From positions 1 through 63,770 of the forward strand of contig CAKSWA010000006.1 of NCBI GenBank assembly GCA_934511165.1: a DNA stretch of 63,770 bases. The letters run 5' to 3'. Made by a program: the position numbers and the translations under genes. Of the stretch, positions 50,772-59,600 are shown in pieces (the first letter of the stretch is position 1; each line of letters begins with the position of its first letter). The notes beneath the pieces are model-generated. The model saw nothing but the letters and a program-made list of their open reading frames with translations, searched no databases and was not told where the DNA came from. This DNA is from an uncultured Oscillospiraceae bacterium (GTDB lineage: Bacteria; Bacillota; Clostridia; Oscillospirales; Oscillospiraceae).

Positions 50772-51689
50772 TTATTTGCAGAACTTCGCGATTGTCTCGT
50801 CGATATCCGCAGCGCACGCTGCGGCGATGGTCTCGTCGCCCGGCTGGAGTGGGTAGAGCGGCGCGCGGACGCTGCCGATGTCCGGCGCGCCGCGGAGACG
50901 GAGGATCTCCTTGATCATGGCGTACATGTTGCCCTGCCCGGAGCACATCTTGTAAATGATGTGGCAGCAGGCGTCCTGAATGTCGCGCGCGGGGAGAATG
51001 TCGCCGCTGCGGACAAGGCTGAAGATGCGCTCATAGAGCTCCGGCATGGCGGCGTATGTGCCGCCGATGCCGCCTACCGCGCCCGCGGCAAGACCGGAGA
51101 GCAGCTGCTCGTCCGGGCCGTTAAACACGATCGCGCCCTCGTCGCGCCACATCTCAATGTCCTGTATTGGCATGGAGGAGTTTTTCACGCCGATTACGTT
51201 CGGCACGGCGAGCATCGAGCGGAGAAGGAAACTGTTCAGCGCCGTTCCGGCAAGCTGCGGAATGTTGTAGATGATAAAATCCGTGTTCGGTGCCGCGGAG
51301 GCAATGTCCTTCCAATACTGCGCGATCGCGCGGTCCGGCAGATGGAAGTAGATCGGCGGGATCGCGGCGATGCAGTCGGCACCGGCGGCCTCTGCATGGG
51401 CGGCAAGCTCCATGCTGTCGCGCGTGTTGTTGCAGGCGACGTGCGCTATGATCGTGATGCGCCCGGCGGCCTGGGCGATGACGGCTTCCAGCAGCGCCTT
51501 GCGCTCTGCCACGGAATGATAGATGCACTCGCCGGAGGAGCCGCCGACATAAAGGCCGTTCACGCCTTTTCCGATGAGGTACTCCGTAAACACGCGCGCC
51601 CGCTCGGGCGATACCTCACCGGCGTCGTCGTAACATGCATAGAAGGCCGGGAAAATACCCTGGTATTTTTTCAAGTCTCTTGCTTTCAT
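50772..51689 (-). CDS. nanA: N-acetylneuraminate lyase (DHDPS/NAL superfamily)
   Basis: Splits sialic acid into N-acetylmannosamine and pyruvate. The 305-residue product has GVNGLYVGGSSGECIYHSV (pyruvate-binding GGSSGE), IIYNIPQLAGTAL (YNIPxLxG, typical of lyase rather than DHDPS, which has YNVPxRT) and NVIGVKNSSMP with the Schiff-base Lys. Start at ATG 51689 behind GGAGTG. Last gene of the operon SBP - permease - permease - lyase. Specificity for Neu5Ac over related keto-acids is inferred from motifs and neighbours. Confidence 0.85.
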   Translation of the reverse strand: MKARDLKKYQGIFPAFYACYDDAGEVSPERARVFTEYLIGKGVNGLYVGGSSGECIYHSVAERKALLEAVIAQAAGRITIIAHVACNNTRDSMELAAHAEAAGADCIAAIPPIYFHLPDRAIAQYWKDIASAAPNTDFIIYNIPQLAGTALNSFLLRSMLAVPNVIGVKNSSMPIQDIEMWRDEGAIVFNGPDEQLLSGLAAGAVGGIGGTYAAMPELYERIFSLVRSGDILPARDIQDACCHIIYKMCSGQGNMYAMIKEILRLRGAPDIGSVRAPLYPLQPGDETIAAACAADIDETIAKFCK

Positions 51690-51710
51690 TGTTTCCACTC
51701 CTTGTGTGTA

Positions 51711-52631
51711 TCAGCCCTTGACGGCGCCCATCGTGATGCCCTTGGTGAAGTATTTCTGGAAGATCAGGAACACGATGATGATCGGCACGGCGGCAAAGGC
51801 AGCGCCCGCCATGATGAGGCCGAAGTCCGTCGAGTTTTCCGCCTGCATCTTTGCGATGCCAAGCGAAATCGTCAGGTTCTTTGTGCTGGAGAGCATGATG
51901 AGCTGCATGAAGTAGTCGTTCCACGAGTTGATGAACGTGAAGATGGCGAGCGCGCCGACGCCGGGTTTGATCATGGGGAAAACGATCCGGTTGAAGGTTT
52001 TCAACTCGCTTGCGCCGTCGATCCTCGCGGCCTCCAGTATCTCGCTGGGGATGCTCTCGGCAAACTGCTTGATGAGGAACACGCCGAACGGCCAGCCGAC
52101 GATGGGGTATACGACGGCGCTGAGCGTATTATAAAGCTTGAGCGAGGACATCTCGCGGATGAGGGGGATGAGAATGACCTGCTTGGGCAGCGCCATCGCG
52201 CAGACGATGAGCGTGAAAATGAGCCTGCGCCCGACAAAACGCTTTTTTGCCAGCGCGTACCCCGCCAGTGCGGAGGTGGCGCAGGTGAGGAGCATTGCCG
52301 CAACGGCCATCCATACGGTGTTGAGCATCCAGCGGATCGCGCCGGGCACGGTGGGACCGGCGGAGAATACCACCGGGCTGCCGTCAGCGGAGAAATACTG
52401 GCTGAAGGGAATGTAAAACTCCCACAGCGGCGCTTTGAGCTTGCTCATGAGCGTCTGGTAGTTCTTCAGCGTCCACTCGGTCGGCCACCAGACGGGCGTG
52501 ACGGAGTTTGCCTCCTTGGCGGTCTTGAACGAGCCGGTGATGATCCAGTAGAGGGGGAACGTGAAGAGCGCTGCAAGAATAATGATGATCACGAGCGTGA
52601 TAATGCGGTTCACCTTTGATCTGCTCTGCAT
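51711..52631 (-). CDS. Carbohydrate ABC permease (MalG type)
   Basis: The 306-residue CUT1 permease has about six spans, with LAGYALAKKRFVGRRLIFTL and the EAA loop EILEAARIDGASELKTFNRI. It pairs with the MalF-type permease directly upstream and precedes the lyase gene by 21 bases. No dedicated ATPase is adjacent; such systems often share a housekeeping MsiK-type ATPase. Confidence 0.92.
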   Translation of the reverse strand: MQSRSKVNRIITLVIIIILAALFTFPLYWIITGSFKTAKEANSVTPVWWPTEWTLKNYQTLMSKLKAPLWEFYIPFSQYFSADGSPVVFSAGPTVPGAIRWMLNTVWMAVAAMLLTCATSALAGYALAKKRFVGRRLIFTLIVCAMALPKQVILIPLIREMSSLKLYNTLSAVVYPIVGWPFGVFLIKQFAESIPSEILEAARIDGASELKTFNRIVFPMIKPGVGALAIFTFINSWNDYFMQLIMLSSTKNLTISLGIAKMQAENSTDFGLIMAGAAFAAVPIIIVFLIFQKYFTKGITMGAVKG

Positions 52632-52643
52632 ACGTTCACCCCC

Positions 52644-53552
52644 TTAATCCGACCGCTGCCCCAGCTTGAACTGGACGGCAGAGAGCACCGCGATGATGAT
52701 CATGAGCACAACGCCCATGGCGTTGCCGTACCCGTAGCGGTAGAGCTTGAACGCGGTATAGTAGATGTAATACATGATCGTGTCCGTGCTGTGCGTTGGC
52801 CCGCCGGAGGTGAGTAGCTGGATCAGCGCGAAGCACTGGAAGGAGTTGATCGTGGTGATGATGAGTATGTAGAGCGTGGTGGGCATGATCTGCGCCCATT
52901 TGATCTTCCAGAACACCTGGCGGCGGTTCGCGCCGTCGACCTCCGCCGCCTCAACAAGCGAGTGATCCACATTGCCGAGCGCCGAGACATACAGCACGAT
53001 GGGCTGACCGACGGAGGTGGTGAAGAGAATGAGAATGATGCACCAGAGCGCAAAGCGCGCATCGCCCAGCCAGTTTATGTTCTGGTCAATGATGCCGAGG
53101 CTTTTGAAAACGTAGTTGAACACGCCGTAGCGGTTGTTGTACATCCATTTCCAAACGACCGTTACCGCGACCGAGCCGGTGACGACCGGCAGATAGAAGA
53201 TGCAGCGGAAAGCCGAGGTCAGCGCCGGCTTCATATCATAGATCGCCGTGGCGACCCAGAGAGAAAACGCGCACACCGTAGGTACGGCAACGACAACGAT
53301 GAGAACCGTATTTTTCAGCGCGCCGAGGAAGAGCTTATCCTGGAAAAGCTCCTTATAGTTACCCAGCCCGACAAAGACGTCCACAGCATTTTTACCCATG
53401 TTGGAGTCAAAGAAGCTGGTGTATAGGCACAGGAACATGGGATACAGCACAAAGGTGACAAAGAAGAACAGACTCGGCAGCAAAAACAGGTATCCCGCTG
53501 TTGTTTCCCGCCGCACGAGCGCGCGGCTCATGCCGTTTTTGGATTTGAACAT
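52644..53552 (-). CDS. Carbohydrate ABC permease (MalF/UgpA type)
   Basis: The 302-residue permease has six spans, TAGYLFLLPSLFFFVTFVLYP at the N-terminus and the EAA loop SLVEAAEVDGANRRQVFWKI. It follows the binding protein gene, after an intergenic hairpin, and lies 12 bases before the MalG-type gene. Confidence 0.92.
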   Translation of the reverse strand: MFKSKNGMSRALVRRETTAGYLFLLPSLFFFVTFVLYPMFLCLYTSFFDSNMGKNAVDVFVGLGNYKELFQDKLFLGALKNTVLIVVVAVPTVCAFSLWVATAIYDMKPALTSAFRCIFYLPVVTGSVAVTVVWKWMYNNRYGVFNYVFKSLGIIDQNINWLGDARFALWCIILILFTTSVGQPIVLYVSALGNVDHSLVEAAEVDGANRRQVFWKIKWAQIMPTTLYILIITTINSFQCFALIQLLTSGGPTHSTDTIMYYIYYTAFKLYRYGYGNAMGVVLMIIIAVLSAVQFKLGQRSD

Positions 53553-53590
53553 AGGGTCGCTCCCCCTTACGGATTACGTAGCTATCAACA

Positions 53591-53622
53591 CACCCTCTCT
53601 GCGCGGGGGCACAGAGAGGGTG
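53591..53622 (-). terminator. Intra-operon hairpin between binding protein and permease genes
   Basis: CACCCTCTCTG pairs with CAGAGAGGGTG around a ten-base loop, without a T-tract. Such stems usually stabilise the binding-protein mRNA and lower permease expression. Confidence 0.6.
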
Positions 53623-53677
53623 CGCGCTGTGGGTCTGAGGAAGAAAAAAGGAGAAAAGGAACGGTTAAAGTGCTCGA

Positions 53678-55027
53678 TCAGCCGGCCACCGCGGCGTTCG
53701 CGTTGGCGCAGAACGTTGCAACCTCGGTGGCAACGTCACCGCCGCCGCCGATGCGCTGGAGCATGTTCCACCACTCGGTGCGGGCGGTCGCCCAGCCGGA
53801 GGTGACCTGGTAGTAGTCGCCGAGATAGGGCATGAGCTTGGTGTACTCGTTCATGATGGCGTTGTCCGCCCAGATGCCGGTGAGGTCAATGCCCTCGGCG
53901 GTGTCGCGCACGGCGAAGTACTTCGCAGCCTTGACCGCGTCAGCCGTGCCCTCGCCGTCGGCGAAGTATTTGATGAAGGTCTTGGCAGCGTCGATCTTGG
54001 CGGCGTCGCCGTTATTGAACACGCCGAAGCCCCAGATGCCGCCCTGCAGCTTGCTCTCGCCGGTCTCGGAGGGGAAGCTCATGAACACGATCTTCTCACC
54101 GTCGTTGGTGAGCTCAGCGTCGTTGTTGTCGGTGTTGAGCTGCTGAGCAATGTTCCAGCAGAACGCCATCTTGAGAATGCCCTGACGGAAGGCGGTGATC
54201 TCCTCGCCGCCGTTCTCGGCTGCGTTGAAGTAGATGCCGTCCATGCTCTGGAGAAGCTCAAGAGCCTTTATGTTCTCGGCGGAGTCCGCGGTATAGGCGG
54301 TGTGCTCGGCGTTGGTGAACGTGCCGCCGTAGAGGTTGTTGACGAGAGCACGGGTGCCCTGGTCGCCGCCCTGGCCGGAGCAGTAAACGTCGCCGACGGG
54401 CTCTTTGTAGTAAGCATACAGTGCATCGACCGCTTTGATGAAGTTCTCGGTCGTCCAGGTGTGGGTTTCGGTGTCGACGTACTGGTCGGCGCCGGCAGCG
54501 ACGAACGCGTCATAGTTGATGGCCATGCAGTGCGCGGTCATGACGAGGGGGTACTCATAGCAGGCGCCGTCAGCATTGAAGCAGGCCGAGACGCAGGCCG
54601 CATTGACTTCCGCCTTATCGGTGGCGTCCCACATGTCGGCGAGATCGACCATGTAGCCCTTCATGCCCCAGTTGGCAACGAGACGTTCGGGTCCTTCCAT
54701 GATGAGGTCGGGAGCAGAGCCGCCTTCGAGCGCGGTGTTGACCTGATCGTCGCCGTTGGTGTAGTCAAGGTATTCCACGGTGACGGTGATGCCGGGGTTC
54801 GCCGTCTCGAACGCGGCGATCAGGGCGTCGACGGTGTCAGCATTGCCCCAGCCGCCGATCGGGTACGTCCAGAGCGTGATGTTGACGGGTTCGGCAGCGG
54901 GTTCTGCCGCGGGAGCGGGATTAGCCTGAGCAGGTGCGGGGTCGGCAGCGGGAGCAGCGGTCTGGCCGCAGGCGCACAGGGCGAAAACCAAGCACAGCGC
55001 GAGCAGCATTGCGAGCAGTTTCTTCAT
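53678..55027 (-). CDS. Family 1 extracellular sugar-binding lipoprotein
   Basis: The 449-residue product has a lipoprotein signal (LCAC, Cys20), a Pro/Ala linker and the SBP family 1 fold: NITLWTYPIGGWGNADTVDA, FETANPGITVTVEYLDY, DLIMEGPERLVANWGMKGYM and QGGIWGFGVFNNGDAAKIDA. It starts the operon and is the likely sialic acid or related sugar receptor. Promoter at 55106-55134 with a palindromic operator immediately upstream. Confidence 0.92.
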   Translation of the reverse strand: MKKLLAMLLALCLVFALCACGQTAAPAADPAPAQANPAPAAEPAAEPVNITLWTYPIGGWGNADTVDALIAAFETANPGITVTVEYLDYTNGDDQVNTALEGGSAPDLIMEGPERLVANWGMKGYMVDLADMWDATDKAEVNAACVSACFNADGACYEYPLVMTAHCMAINYDAFVAAGADQYVDTETHTWTTENFIKAVDALYAYYKEPVGDVYCSGQGGDQGTRALVNNLYGGTFTNAEHTAYTADSAENIKALELLQSMDGIYFNAAENGGEEITAFRQGILKMAFCWNIAQQLNTDNNDAELTNDGEKIVFMSFPSETGESKLQGGIWGFGVFNNGDAAKIDAAKTFIKYFADGEGTADAVKAAKYFAVRDTAEGIDLTGIWADNAIMNEYTKLMPYLGDYYQVTSGWATARTEWWNMLQRIGGGGDVATEVATFCANANAAVAG

Positions 55028-55105
55028 GATGTGCCTCCTTAAACATTTTGTTCAGGTTTCGTTATTTCAACGGCTCACGCCGCTGAATTTCCTCTTTCCA
55101 CCATC

Positions 55106-55134
55106 ATATTAACCAAAGCACCTGCCAATGTCAA
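55106..55134 (-). promoter_or_regulatory. Promoter of the sialic-acid transport operon
   Basis: On the minus strand perfect TTGACA (55134-55129), a 17-base spacer and TAATAT (55111-55106). Confidence 0.85.
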
Positions 55135-55143
55135 TAGATTTCT

Positions 55144-55156
55144 GAAAAAAATTTTC
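55144..55156. promoter_or_regulatory. Candidate RpiR operator, site 1
   Basis: GAAAAAAATTTTC, near-palindromic, nine bases upstream of the -35 box at 55129-55134. The identical sequence recurs at 55241-55253 and a close variant at 57415-57427. Confidence 0.55.
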
Positions 55157-55202
55157 TGTAAGATTCAACAAAGAAGATTTTTTGCAAGTCGAAGAATACG
55201 AA

Positions 55203-55231
55203 TCCCCCGGGAGCGTTGCGCTCTCCGGGGG
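55203..55231 (-). terminator. Candidate terminator after the RpiR-type gene
   Basis: CCCCCGGGA and TCTCCGGGGG-type arms form a GC-rich stem around ten bases; the T-tract on the minus strand is poor. Confidence 0.45.
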
Positions 55232-55240
55232 AGGGGAGAA

Positions 55241-55253
55241 GAAAAAAATTTTC
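55241..55253. promoter_or_regulatory. Candidate RpiR operator, site 2
   Basis: GAAAAAAATTTTC, identical to site 1 and 97 bases from it (start to start), seven bases past the stop of the regulator gene. The spacing is about nine helical turns, so looping is possible. Confidence 0.45.
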
Positions 55254-55259
55254 AGCCGG

Positions 55260-56138
55260 TTACAGATGCTTTTCCGCAAGCGCGGCGGCAATGCGGGCGC
55301 GGCTCTGGCGGCACTCGTCCAGATTGCGGCGGCAAAGCTCGGAAAAGAGCACGTCCAGAAGATACATCTGCGCGATCCTTGCGCCGACGGAGCCAAGCTG
55401 CAGCGGACTTTCGTCCGCGCCGCACAGGAGCGTCACATCCGCCAGACCAGCGCCGGGAGAATTGGCAAAGTGTGTGACAAGAATGGAGCGCAGACCGCGC
55501 TCTCTCGCATAGGTAAGCGTATCGATAAGATCTTTCGTTGCGCCGGAGTAGGAGAAGAAGAGAATGACATCGTTCTCACCGGCAGTGGCGATGGCGATGG
55601 TCTGCATATGGGAATCACTCACGGAGATGAACTTCCCGCTTGCTGTGGAGAAGAGGTGCGCCGCCTCCATCGCGATGATCATGGAGCCACCCTGCCCCAT
55701 GCACAGCACGCGGTCCGCCTCTTCCAAAAGATCTGCCGCGCGGATATAATCCTCCGGGCGGACAAGCTCAAGCGTCTGCGTCATGGCGCTGATGTTGGCG
55801 GTATAGAGCTTTTTGCAGACGTCGGAAAAGCTGTCGTCGTCAAGCACCTCTCCCGAGAGAGGATTGAACTGCTGCGGGCGCTGGGCGGTGGAGTTGGCAA
55901 TGGCGAGACGAAAGGCGTTATATCCCTTGCATCCCAGACGGCGGCAGAAGCGCGACACGGTCGCCTCCGCTACGCCGCTTGCTGCGGCAAGCTCGGTTAT
56001 GCTCATATCCTGCGTTTTGCTCTGGTGCGACAGCACATAATCCGCCGCCTTTTTTTCTGCGGTTGTGAGATTATAATACTCCGCACTGATCCGCTCAAAT
56101 ACGTTTGTGCTGCCTAGCTCCATATGCTTCTCCTGCAA
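55260..56138 (-). CDS. MurR/RpiR-family regulator of the sialic-acid module
   Basis: The 292-residue product has an N-terminal HTH_6 (LTTAEKKAADYVLSHQSKTQ, SITELAAASGVAEATVSRFCRRLG) and a C-terminal SIS sugar-phosphate-binding domain (ADLLEEADRVLCMGQGGSMI, NDVILFFSYSGATKDLIDTL). Relatives repress nan and mur genes and respond to amino sugar phosphates. It lies in the same direction between the epimerase and transport operons, three bases after the epimerase gene. Confidence 0.92.
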   Translation of the reverse strand: MQEKHMELGSTNVFERISAEYYNLTTAEKKAADYVLSHQSKTQDMSITELAAASGVAEATVSRFCRRLGCKGYNAFRLAIANSTAQRPQQFNPLSGEVLDDDSFSDVCKKLYTANISAMTQTLELVRPEDYIRAADLLEEADRVLCMGQGGSMIIAMEAAHLFSTASGKFISVSDSHMQTIAIATAGENDVILFFSYSGATKDLIDTLTYARERGLRSILVTHFANSPGAGLADVTLLCGADESPLQLGSVGARIAQMYLLDVLFSELCRRNLDECRQSRARIAAALAEKHL

Positions 56139-56141
56139 TCT

Positions 56142-57344
56142 TTATTTTGCGAGCAATTCCCCCGCCATTATATCCGTCATGATGAGCATGCGCGGCAGAT
56201 GGAACGGCCCCTTGAACGTTGAGCCCTTGGTCGAAGGCTCGGTCGGTTTCCCGTCGCGGCGGAGATACCCGTACCACTCGCCGTATTCGCTGTCGGTAAA
56301 ATGCGCCTTGCAGTAGTCGAGCGTGGTGTAAAACCAGTCGAGGTATTCTTCCTTGCCGGTGTCCTTATAGAGCATGAGCGAGGATATGAGTATCTCGTCA
56401 TGCGGCCACCAGAGCTTCATGTCGTGCTCGTATGCCTCGGGCGGCTTGCCGAGCGCGTCAACGAAGTACAGCAGCCCGCCGTATTCCTTATCCCAACCGG
56501 CAGTGATCGCCCAGTTAAAGATCTCCTCGGCCCTGGCGACAAGCTCCGCGTTACCGGTTTTGCGCGCGAATTCCAGCAAAAACCACACGCCCTCAATATC
56601 GTGCCCGGGATTCACGACGCGACCTTCAGTGTAATACAATCTCGCTGTGCCGTCAACCGCCACGTTTTCCAGCACGCACCGGAGCTCCGGGTGGACGTGG
56701 TAGCGGAAAATATCGTCCACGCAGGCAGCGGCGCGCTCGGCGTAGAGCGCCGCGTTCTCCGGATCGACGCGCTGCATCACAGCGGTGACGTTGAGATAAA
56801 TCATCGGGATGCCGAAGGCACGCCCCGTGCGTGTGGCGGGCTCGGTTTTCGGACCGAGGCCGGTCGGATCGGGCATGCCGTGGTTGAGATTCCAATAAAG
56901 GTCATAGGCGCGCCGCGCGCGCTCGAGATGTTCCCGTTCGCCGGTCACGCCGTAATACTCCGCGTTTGCCATGGCGTAAAACGCTTCGGAGAAGCAGTAG
57001 CGGCGCTGGCGGAGCGGCGCGCCCTCGGCGGTGACGGTGAAGTACATCCTGTCCCCGGCGGCGCGGTTTATGCAGTGCGCCTCCATAAAATCGAGACAGC
57101 TCTTCGATGCGCGCAGCCATTCCTCGCGCACGCCGTACACATGGCAGAGATACGCAAAGATCCAACCGCAGCGCCCCTGCATCCACACGCTTTTGTCTGT
57201 GGAATAGATCTCACCCTTGCGGTCGAGACAGGTGTATACGCCGCCGTTTACCTCGTCCATGCCGTTTTTGAGCCAGAAGTCGATGCTCCTTTTCAGCTCG
57301 GACTGTATCCACTCTCTTGCACTCTGCAACTTTTGCTTATCCAT
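56142..57344 (-). CDS. N-acylglucosamine 2-epimerase (AGE family)
   Basis: The 400-residue alpha/alpha-barrel enzyme interconverts N-acetylmannosamine and N-acetylglucosamine. Features are WMQGRCGWIFAYLCHVYG, NPGHDIEGVWFLLEFARKTG with a catalytic His, KLWWPHDEILISSLMLYK with a second His, and TKGSTFKGPFHLPRMLI at the end. This would take lyase-derived ManNAc to GlcNAc without prior phosphorylation. Start at ATG 57344 after AAGGGG. First gene of a minus-strand epimerase-regulator unit, divergent from the kinase gene. Confidence 0.88.
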   Translation of the reverse strand: MDKQKLQSAREWIQSELKRSIDFWLKNGMDEVNGGVYTCLDRKGEIYSTDKSVWMQGRCGWIFAYLCHVYGVREEWLRASKSCLDFMEAHCINRAAGDRMYFTVTAEGAPLRQRRYCFSEAFYAMANAEYYGVTGEREHLERARRAYDLYWNLNHGMPDPTGLGPKTEPATRTGRAFGIPMIYLNVTAVMQRVDPENAALYAERAAACVDDIFRYHVHPELRCVLENVAVDGTARLYYTEGRVVNPGHDIEGVWFLLEFARKTGNAELVARAEEIFNWAITAGWDKEYGGLLYFVDALGKPPEAYEHDMKLWWPHDEILISSLMLYKDTGKEEYLDWFYTTLDYCKAHFTDSEYGEWYGYLRRDGKPTEPSTKGSTFKGPFHLPRMLIMTDIMAGELLAK

Positions 57345-57414
57345 CGTAAACGCCCCTTTCCGATTTGTTGGTTTCAGCGGGTTTGGCATTTTATAGTATT
57401 ATGGTAGCATTAAA

Positions 57415-57457
57415 GAAAATAATTTTCAAGCATAATTTGATTTGAAATTATTTTTTC
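57415..57457. promoter_or_regulatory. Candidate RpiR operator in the divergent epimerase-kinase promoter region
   Basis: GAAAATAATTTTC (57415-57427) and the related GAAATTATTTTTTC (57444-57457) lie in inverted arrangement: AAAATAATTTTCAA faces TTTGAAATTATTTT. They sit between the two divergent genes and just before the -35 of the kinase gene. Confidence 0.55.
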
Positions 57458-57465
57458 TTTTCTTA

Positions 57466-57494
57466 GTGACAGCCGCGGAAAGCCATGATATAAT
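57466..57494 (+). promoter_or_regulatory. Promoter of the kinase-esterase-DUF624 operon
   Basis: GTGACA (57466-57471), a 17-base spacer and perfect TATAAT (57489-57494), 48 bases before the ATG. Confidence 0.7.
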
Positions 57495-57541
57495 ACCTCT
57501 GACACACCGGTAAATATTTCTGTATTTGGAGGGTGCGCAGC

Positions 57542-58924
57542 ATGAACTATCTCGGAATTGAAGCAAACGTCCAAAATCTCCCGGAGCTTGACAGCAGCTT
57601 TTTCCCGCTCTATAAGTTCAACCACGCCTTTCTCGCAACGGCGAAAAAGCCCATCGGCATTGCCGTGGAGCGAAGCGGCGGCGAGATGGCGTCCGTTCAT
57701 ACGTTCCTGCACGGAACGCCCGAGCGAATAGAGGCGGACCGGTATTATATCCGCCGTCTCGTCAAGTCCATGCTGTGGATGAAGGGCGGTTGGCGTGTCT
57801 ATATCAGCGGCGACCGGGATATGTACGGCTACATCCGCGCGTGCTTCAGCGCGGACGGCTGCCAGGCGTTTGACTGGGACTACTTCTCCAGCATATATGA
57901 AAGACCGTTTGAGGTCGTCTATACCGACACGCTGCCGGAGGCGAAGGATTCGCCCCGCCCCGCGGGCGGACACTTTGACGGCTTCCGCATCGGCTTTGAC
58001 GCGGGCGGGAGCGACCGTAAGGTCTCCGCCGTCGTTGACGGCGAGACCGTGTATTCTGAGGAGGTCGTGTGGTTCCCCAAGACGACATCGGACCCGGACT
58101 ATCACTACGACGGCATCGTCTCCGCGCTCCGCACGGCGGCGGAGCATATGCCGCGCGTGGACGCGGTGGGAGTGTCGAGCGCCGGCGTATACATCAATAA
58201 CCGCACCATGAACGCTTCGCTCTTCCTCAAGGTGCCGCAGGAGCTGTTTGACGCGAAGGTCAAGGACATATACATCCGCGCCATCACCGACACGTTCGGC
58301 GACGTGCCGTTCTGCGTTTTCAATGATGGCGACGTTACCGCGCTCGCCGGGGCAATCAGTCTGGAGGACACGAACATCCTCGGCATTGCCATGGGAACGA
58401 GCGAGGCGGGCGGCTATGTGGACGAGAACGGATACATCACCGGCTGGCTCAATGAGCTGGCGTTCATCCCGGTGGACGCGAACCCCGAGGCGATGCAGGA
58501 CGAATGGTCGATGGACATCGGTTGCGGCGTGAAATATTTCTCGCAGGACGGCGTTATCAAGCTCGCCCCGGCGGCGGGCATCGCGCTGGACAGCAGCCTC
58601 TCCCCGGCGGAAAAGCTCAAGGTCGTGCAGAAGCTCATGGAAGAGGGAGACCTCCGCGCCGCGGCAATATACCGGAGCATCGGTGTGTATCTGGCGCATT
58701 CGCTTGCGCTCTATCACGATATGTACCACTTCCGCCATGTGCTGCTGCTCGGGCGCGTCATGTCCGGGCGCGGCGGCGAGCTTTTGATCGCCGAGTGCGA
58801 GCGCGTGCTGCGCGAGGAGTACAGCGAGCTGGCAGGTTGCATTCACCTCGCCCTGCCGGACGAGAAGTTCCGCCGCGTCGGCCAGTCCGCTGCCGCCGCG
58901 TCTCTGCCGGAGCTTAGGAAGTAA
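57542..58924 (+). CDS. ROK-like sugar kinase with N-terminal extension
   Basis: The 460-residue product has an ASKHA/ROK-like kinase fold from about residue 148: FRIGFDAGGSDRKVSAVVDG (phosphate-1), VDAVGVSSAGVYINNRTMNA, PFCVFNDGDVTALAGAISLE with the catalytic-type Asp, and LGIAMGTSEAGGYVDENGYI. Residues 1-147 precede the domain, where ROK kinases of about 300 residues have none; this part contains a second IGIAVERSGGEMASVHTF strand pair. The usual ROK zinc motif (GHxx...CxCGxxGC) is not visible. Given its place it may phosphorylate GlcNAc or ManNAc. Start at ATG 57542 after GGAGGG. Confidence 0.72.
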   Translation: MNYLGIEANVQNLPELDSSFFPLYKFNHAFLATAKKPIGIAVERSGGEMASVHTFLHGTPERIEADRYYIRRLVKSMLWMKGGWRVYISGDRDMYGYIRACFSADGCQAFDWDYFSSIYERPFEVVYTDTLPEAKDSPRPAGGHFDGFRIGFDAGGSDRKVSAVVDGETVYSEEVVWFPKTTSDPDYHYDGIVSALRTAAEHMPRVDAVGVSSAGVYINNRTMNASLFLKVPQELFDAKVKDIYIRAITDTFGDVPFCVFNDGDVTALAGAISLEDTNILGIAMGTSEAGGYVDENGYITGWLNELAFIPVDANPEAMQDEWSMDIGCGVKYFSQDGVIKLAPAAGIALDSSLSPAEKLKVVQKLMEEGDLRAAAIYRSIGVYLAHSLALYHDMYHFRHVLLLGRVMSGRGGELLIAECERVLREEYSELAGCIHLALPDEKFRRVGQSAAAASLPELRK

Positions 58925-58958
58925 TAAAAAACACATCACATATCAAAGGAGAACGCGC

Positions 58959-59600
58959 ATGAAAAAACACATTGTCTGCTTTGGCGATTCCAATACCCAT
59001 GGCTACTGCGCCGATCCCAACGACACCGCCGACCGCACCGACCGCTTCAACGAGGACGAGCGTTGGACGTGCCTTTTGCAGAAGGCGCTGGGGGAGGAGT
59101 ACCTCGTGCTGGAAGAGGGGCTTTCCGGCCGGACGACCGTATTTCCCGACCCGCTGCACGAGTATATGTCCGGGCTGGATACGATTTATGCCACGCTGAT
59201 GTCGCATGAGCCGGTCGATCTGCTCATCATCATGCTCGGCACGAACGACACGAAGGAGCGCTTCAACGCGAGTGCAACATGCATCGGCATCGGCATGGAG
59301 CGCCTTGCCATGAAGGCGGAGACCGTCGCCGCATGGCGCGGCGGGAAGCCGAACCTTCTCATCGTTGCGCCGCCGCACATCGGCGCTGGACACAACGACC
59401 CCGCCATGGGCAAATCCTGCCACGCAACGTCCATGGGCGTGGCGGAGGAATACCGCCGCCGGTGCGAGGCGCACGGCTGGGCGTTCCTTGACGCCGAGGG
59501 AGTGGCGGAGTTCAACACCGTGGACTATATGCACCTCAGCCGCCGCGGGCATCGCCAGCTTGCCGAGACTCTCGCGCCGAGAGTGCGCGATCTTACGTGA
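58959..59600 (+). CDS. SGNH/GDSL hydrolase, likely carbohydrate O-acetylesterase
   Basis: The 213-residue cytoplasmic protein (no signal) has block I HIVCFGDSNTHGY with the catalytic Ser, EGLSGRTTVF (block II Gly), LLIIMLGTNDTKERF (block III Asn) and VDYMHLSRRGHRQLAE (Asp and His). Removal of O-acetyl groups from sialic acid before lyase action would fit the locus; this is inference. It lies 34 bases after the kinase gene and overlaps the next start. Confidence 0.85.
   Translation: MKKHIVCFGDSNTHGYCADPNDTADRTDRFNEDERWTCLLQKALGEEYLVLEEGLSGRTTVFPDPLHEYMSGLDTIYATLMSHEPVDLLIIMLGTNDTKERFNASATCIGIGMERLAMKAETVAAWRGGKPNLLIVAPPHIGAGHNDPAMGKSCHATSMGVAEEYRRRCEAHGWAFLDAEGVAEFNTVDYMHLSRRGHRQLAETLAPRVRDLT

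Noticed and set aside
57410..58939. A 509-codon open frame on the minus strand
   Set aside because: Antisense shadow of the ROK-like kinase gene, which has its own promoter and ribosome site.
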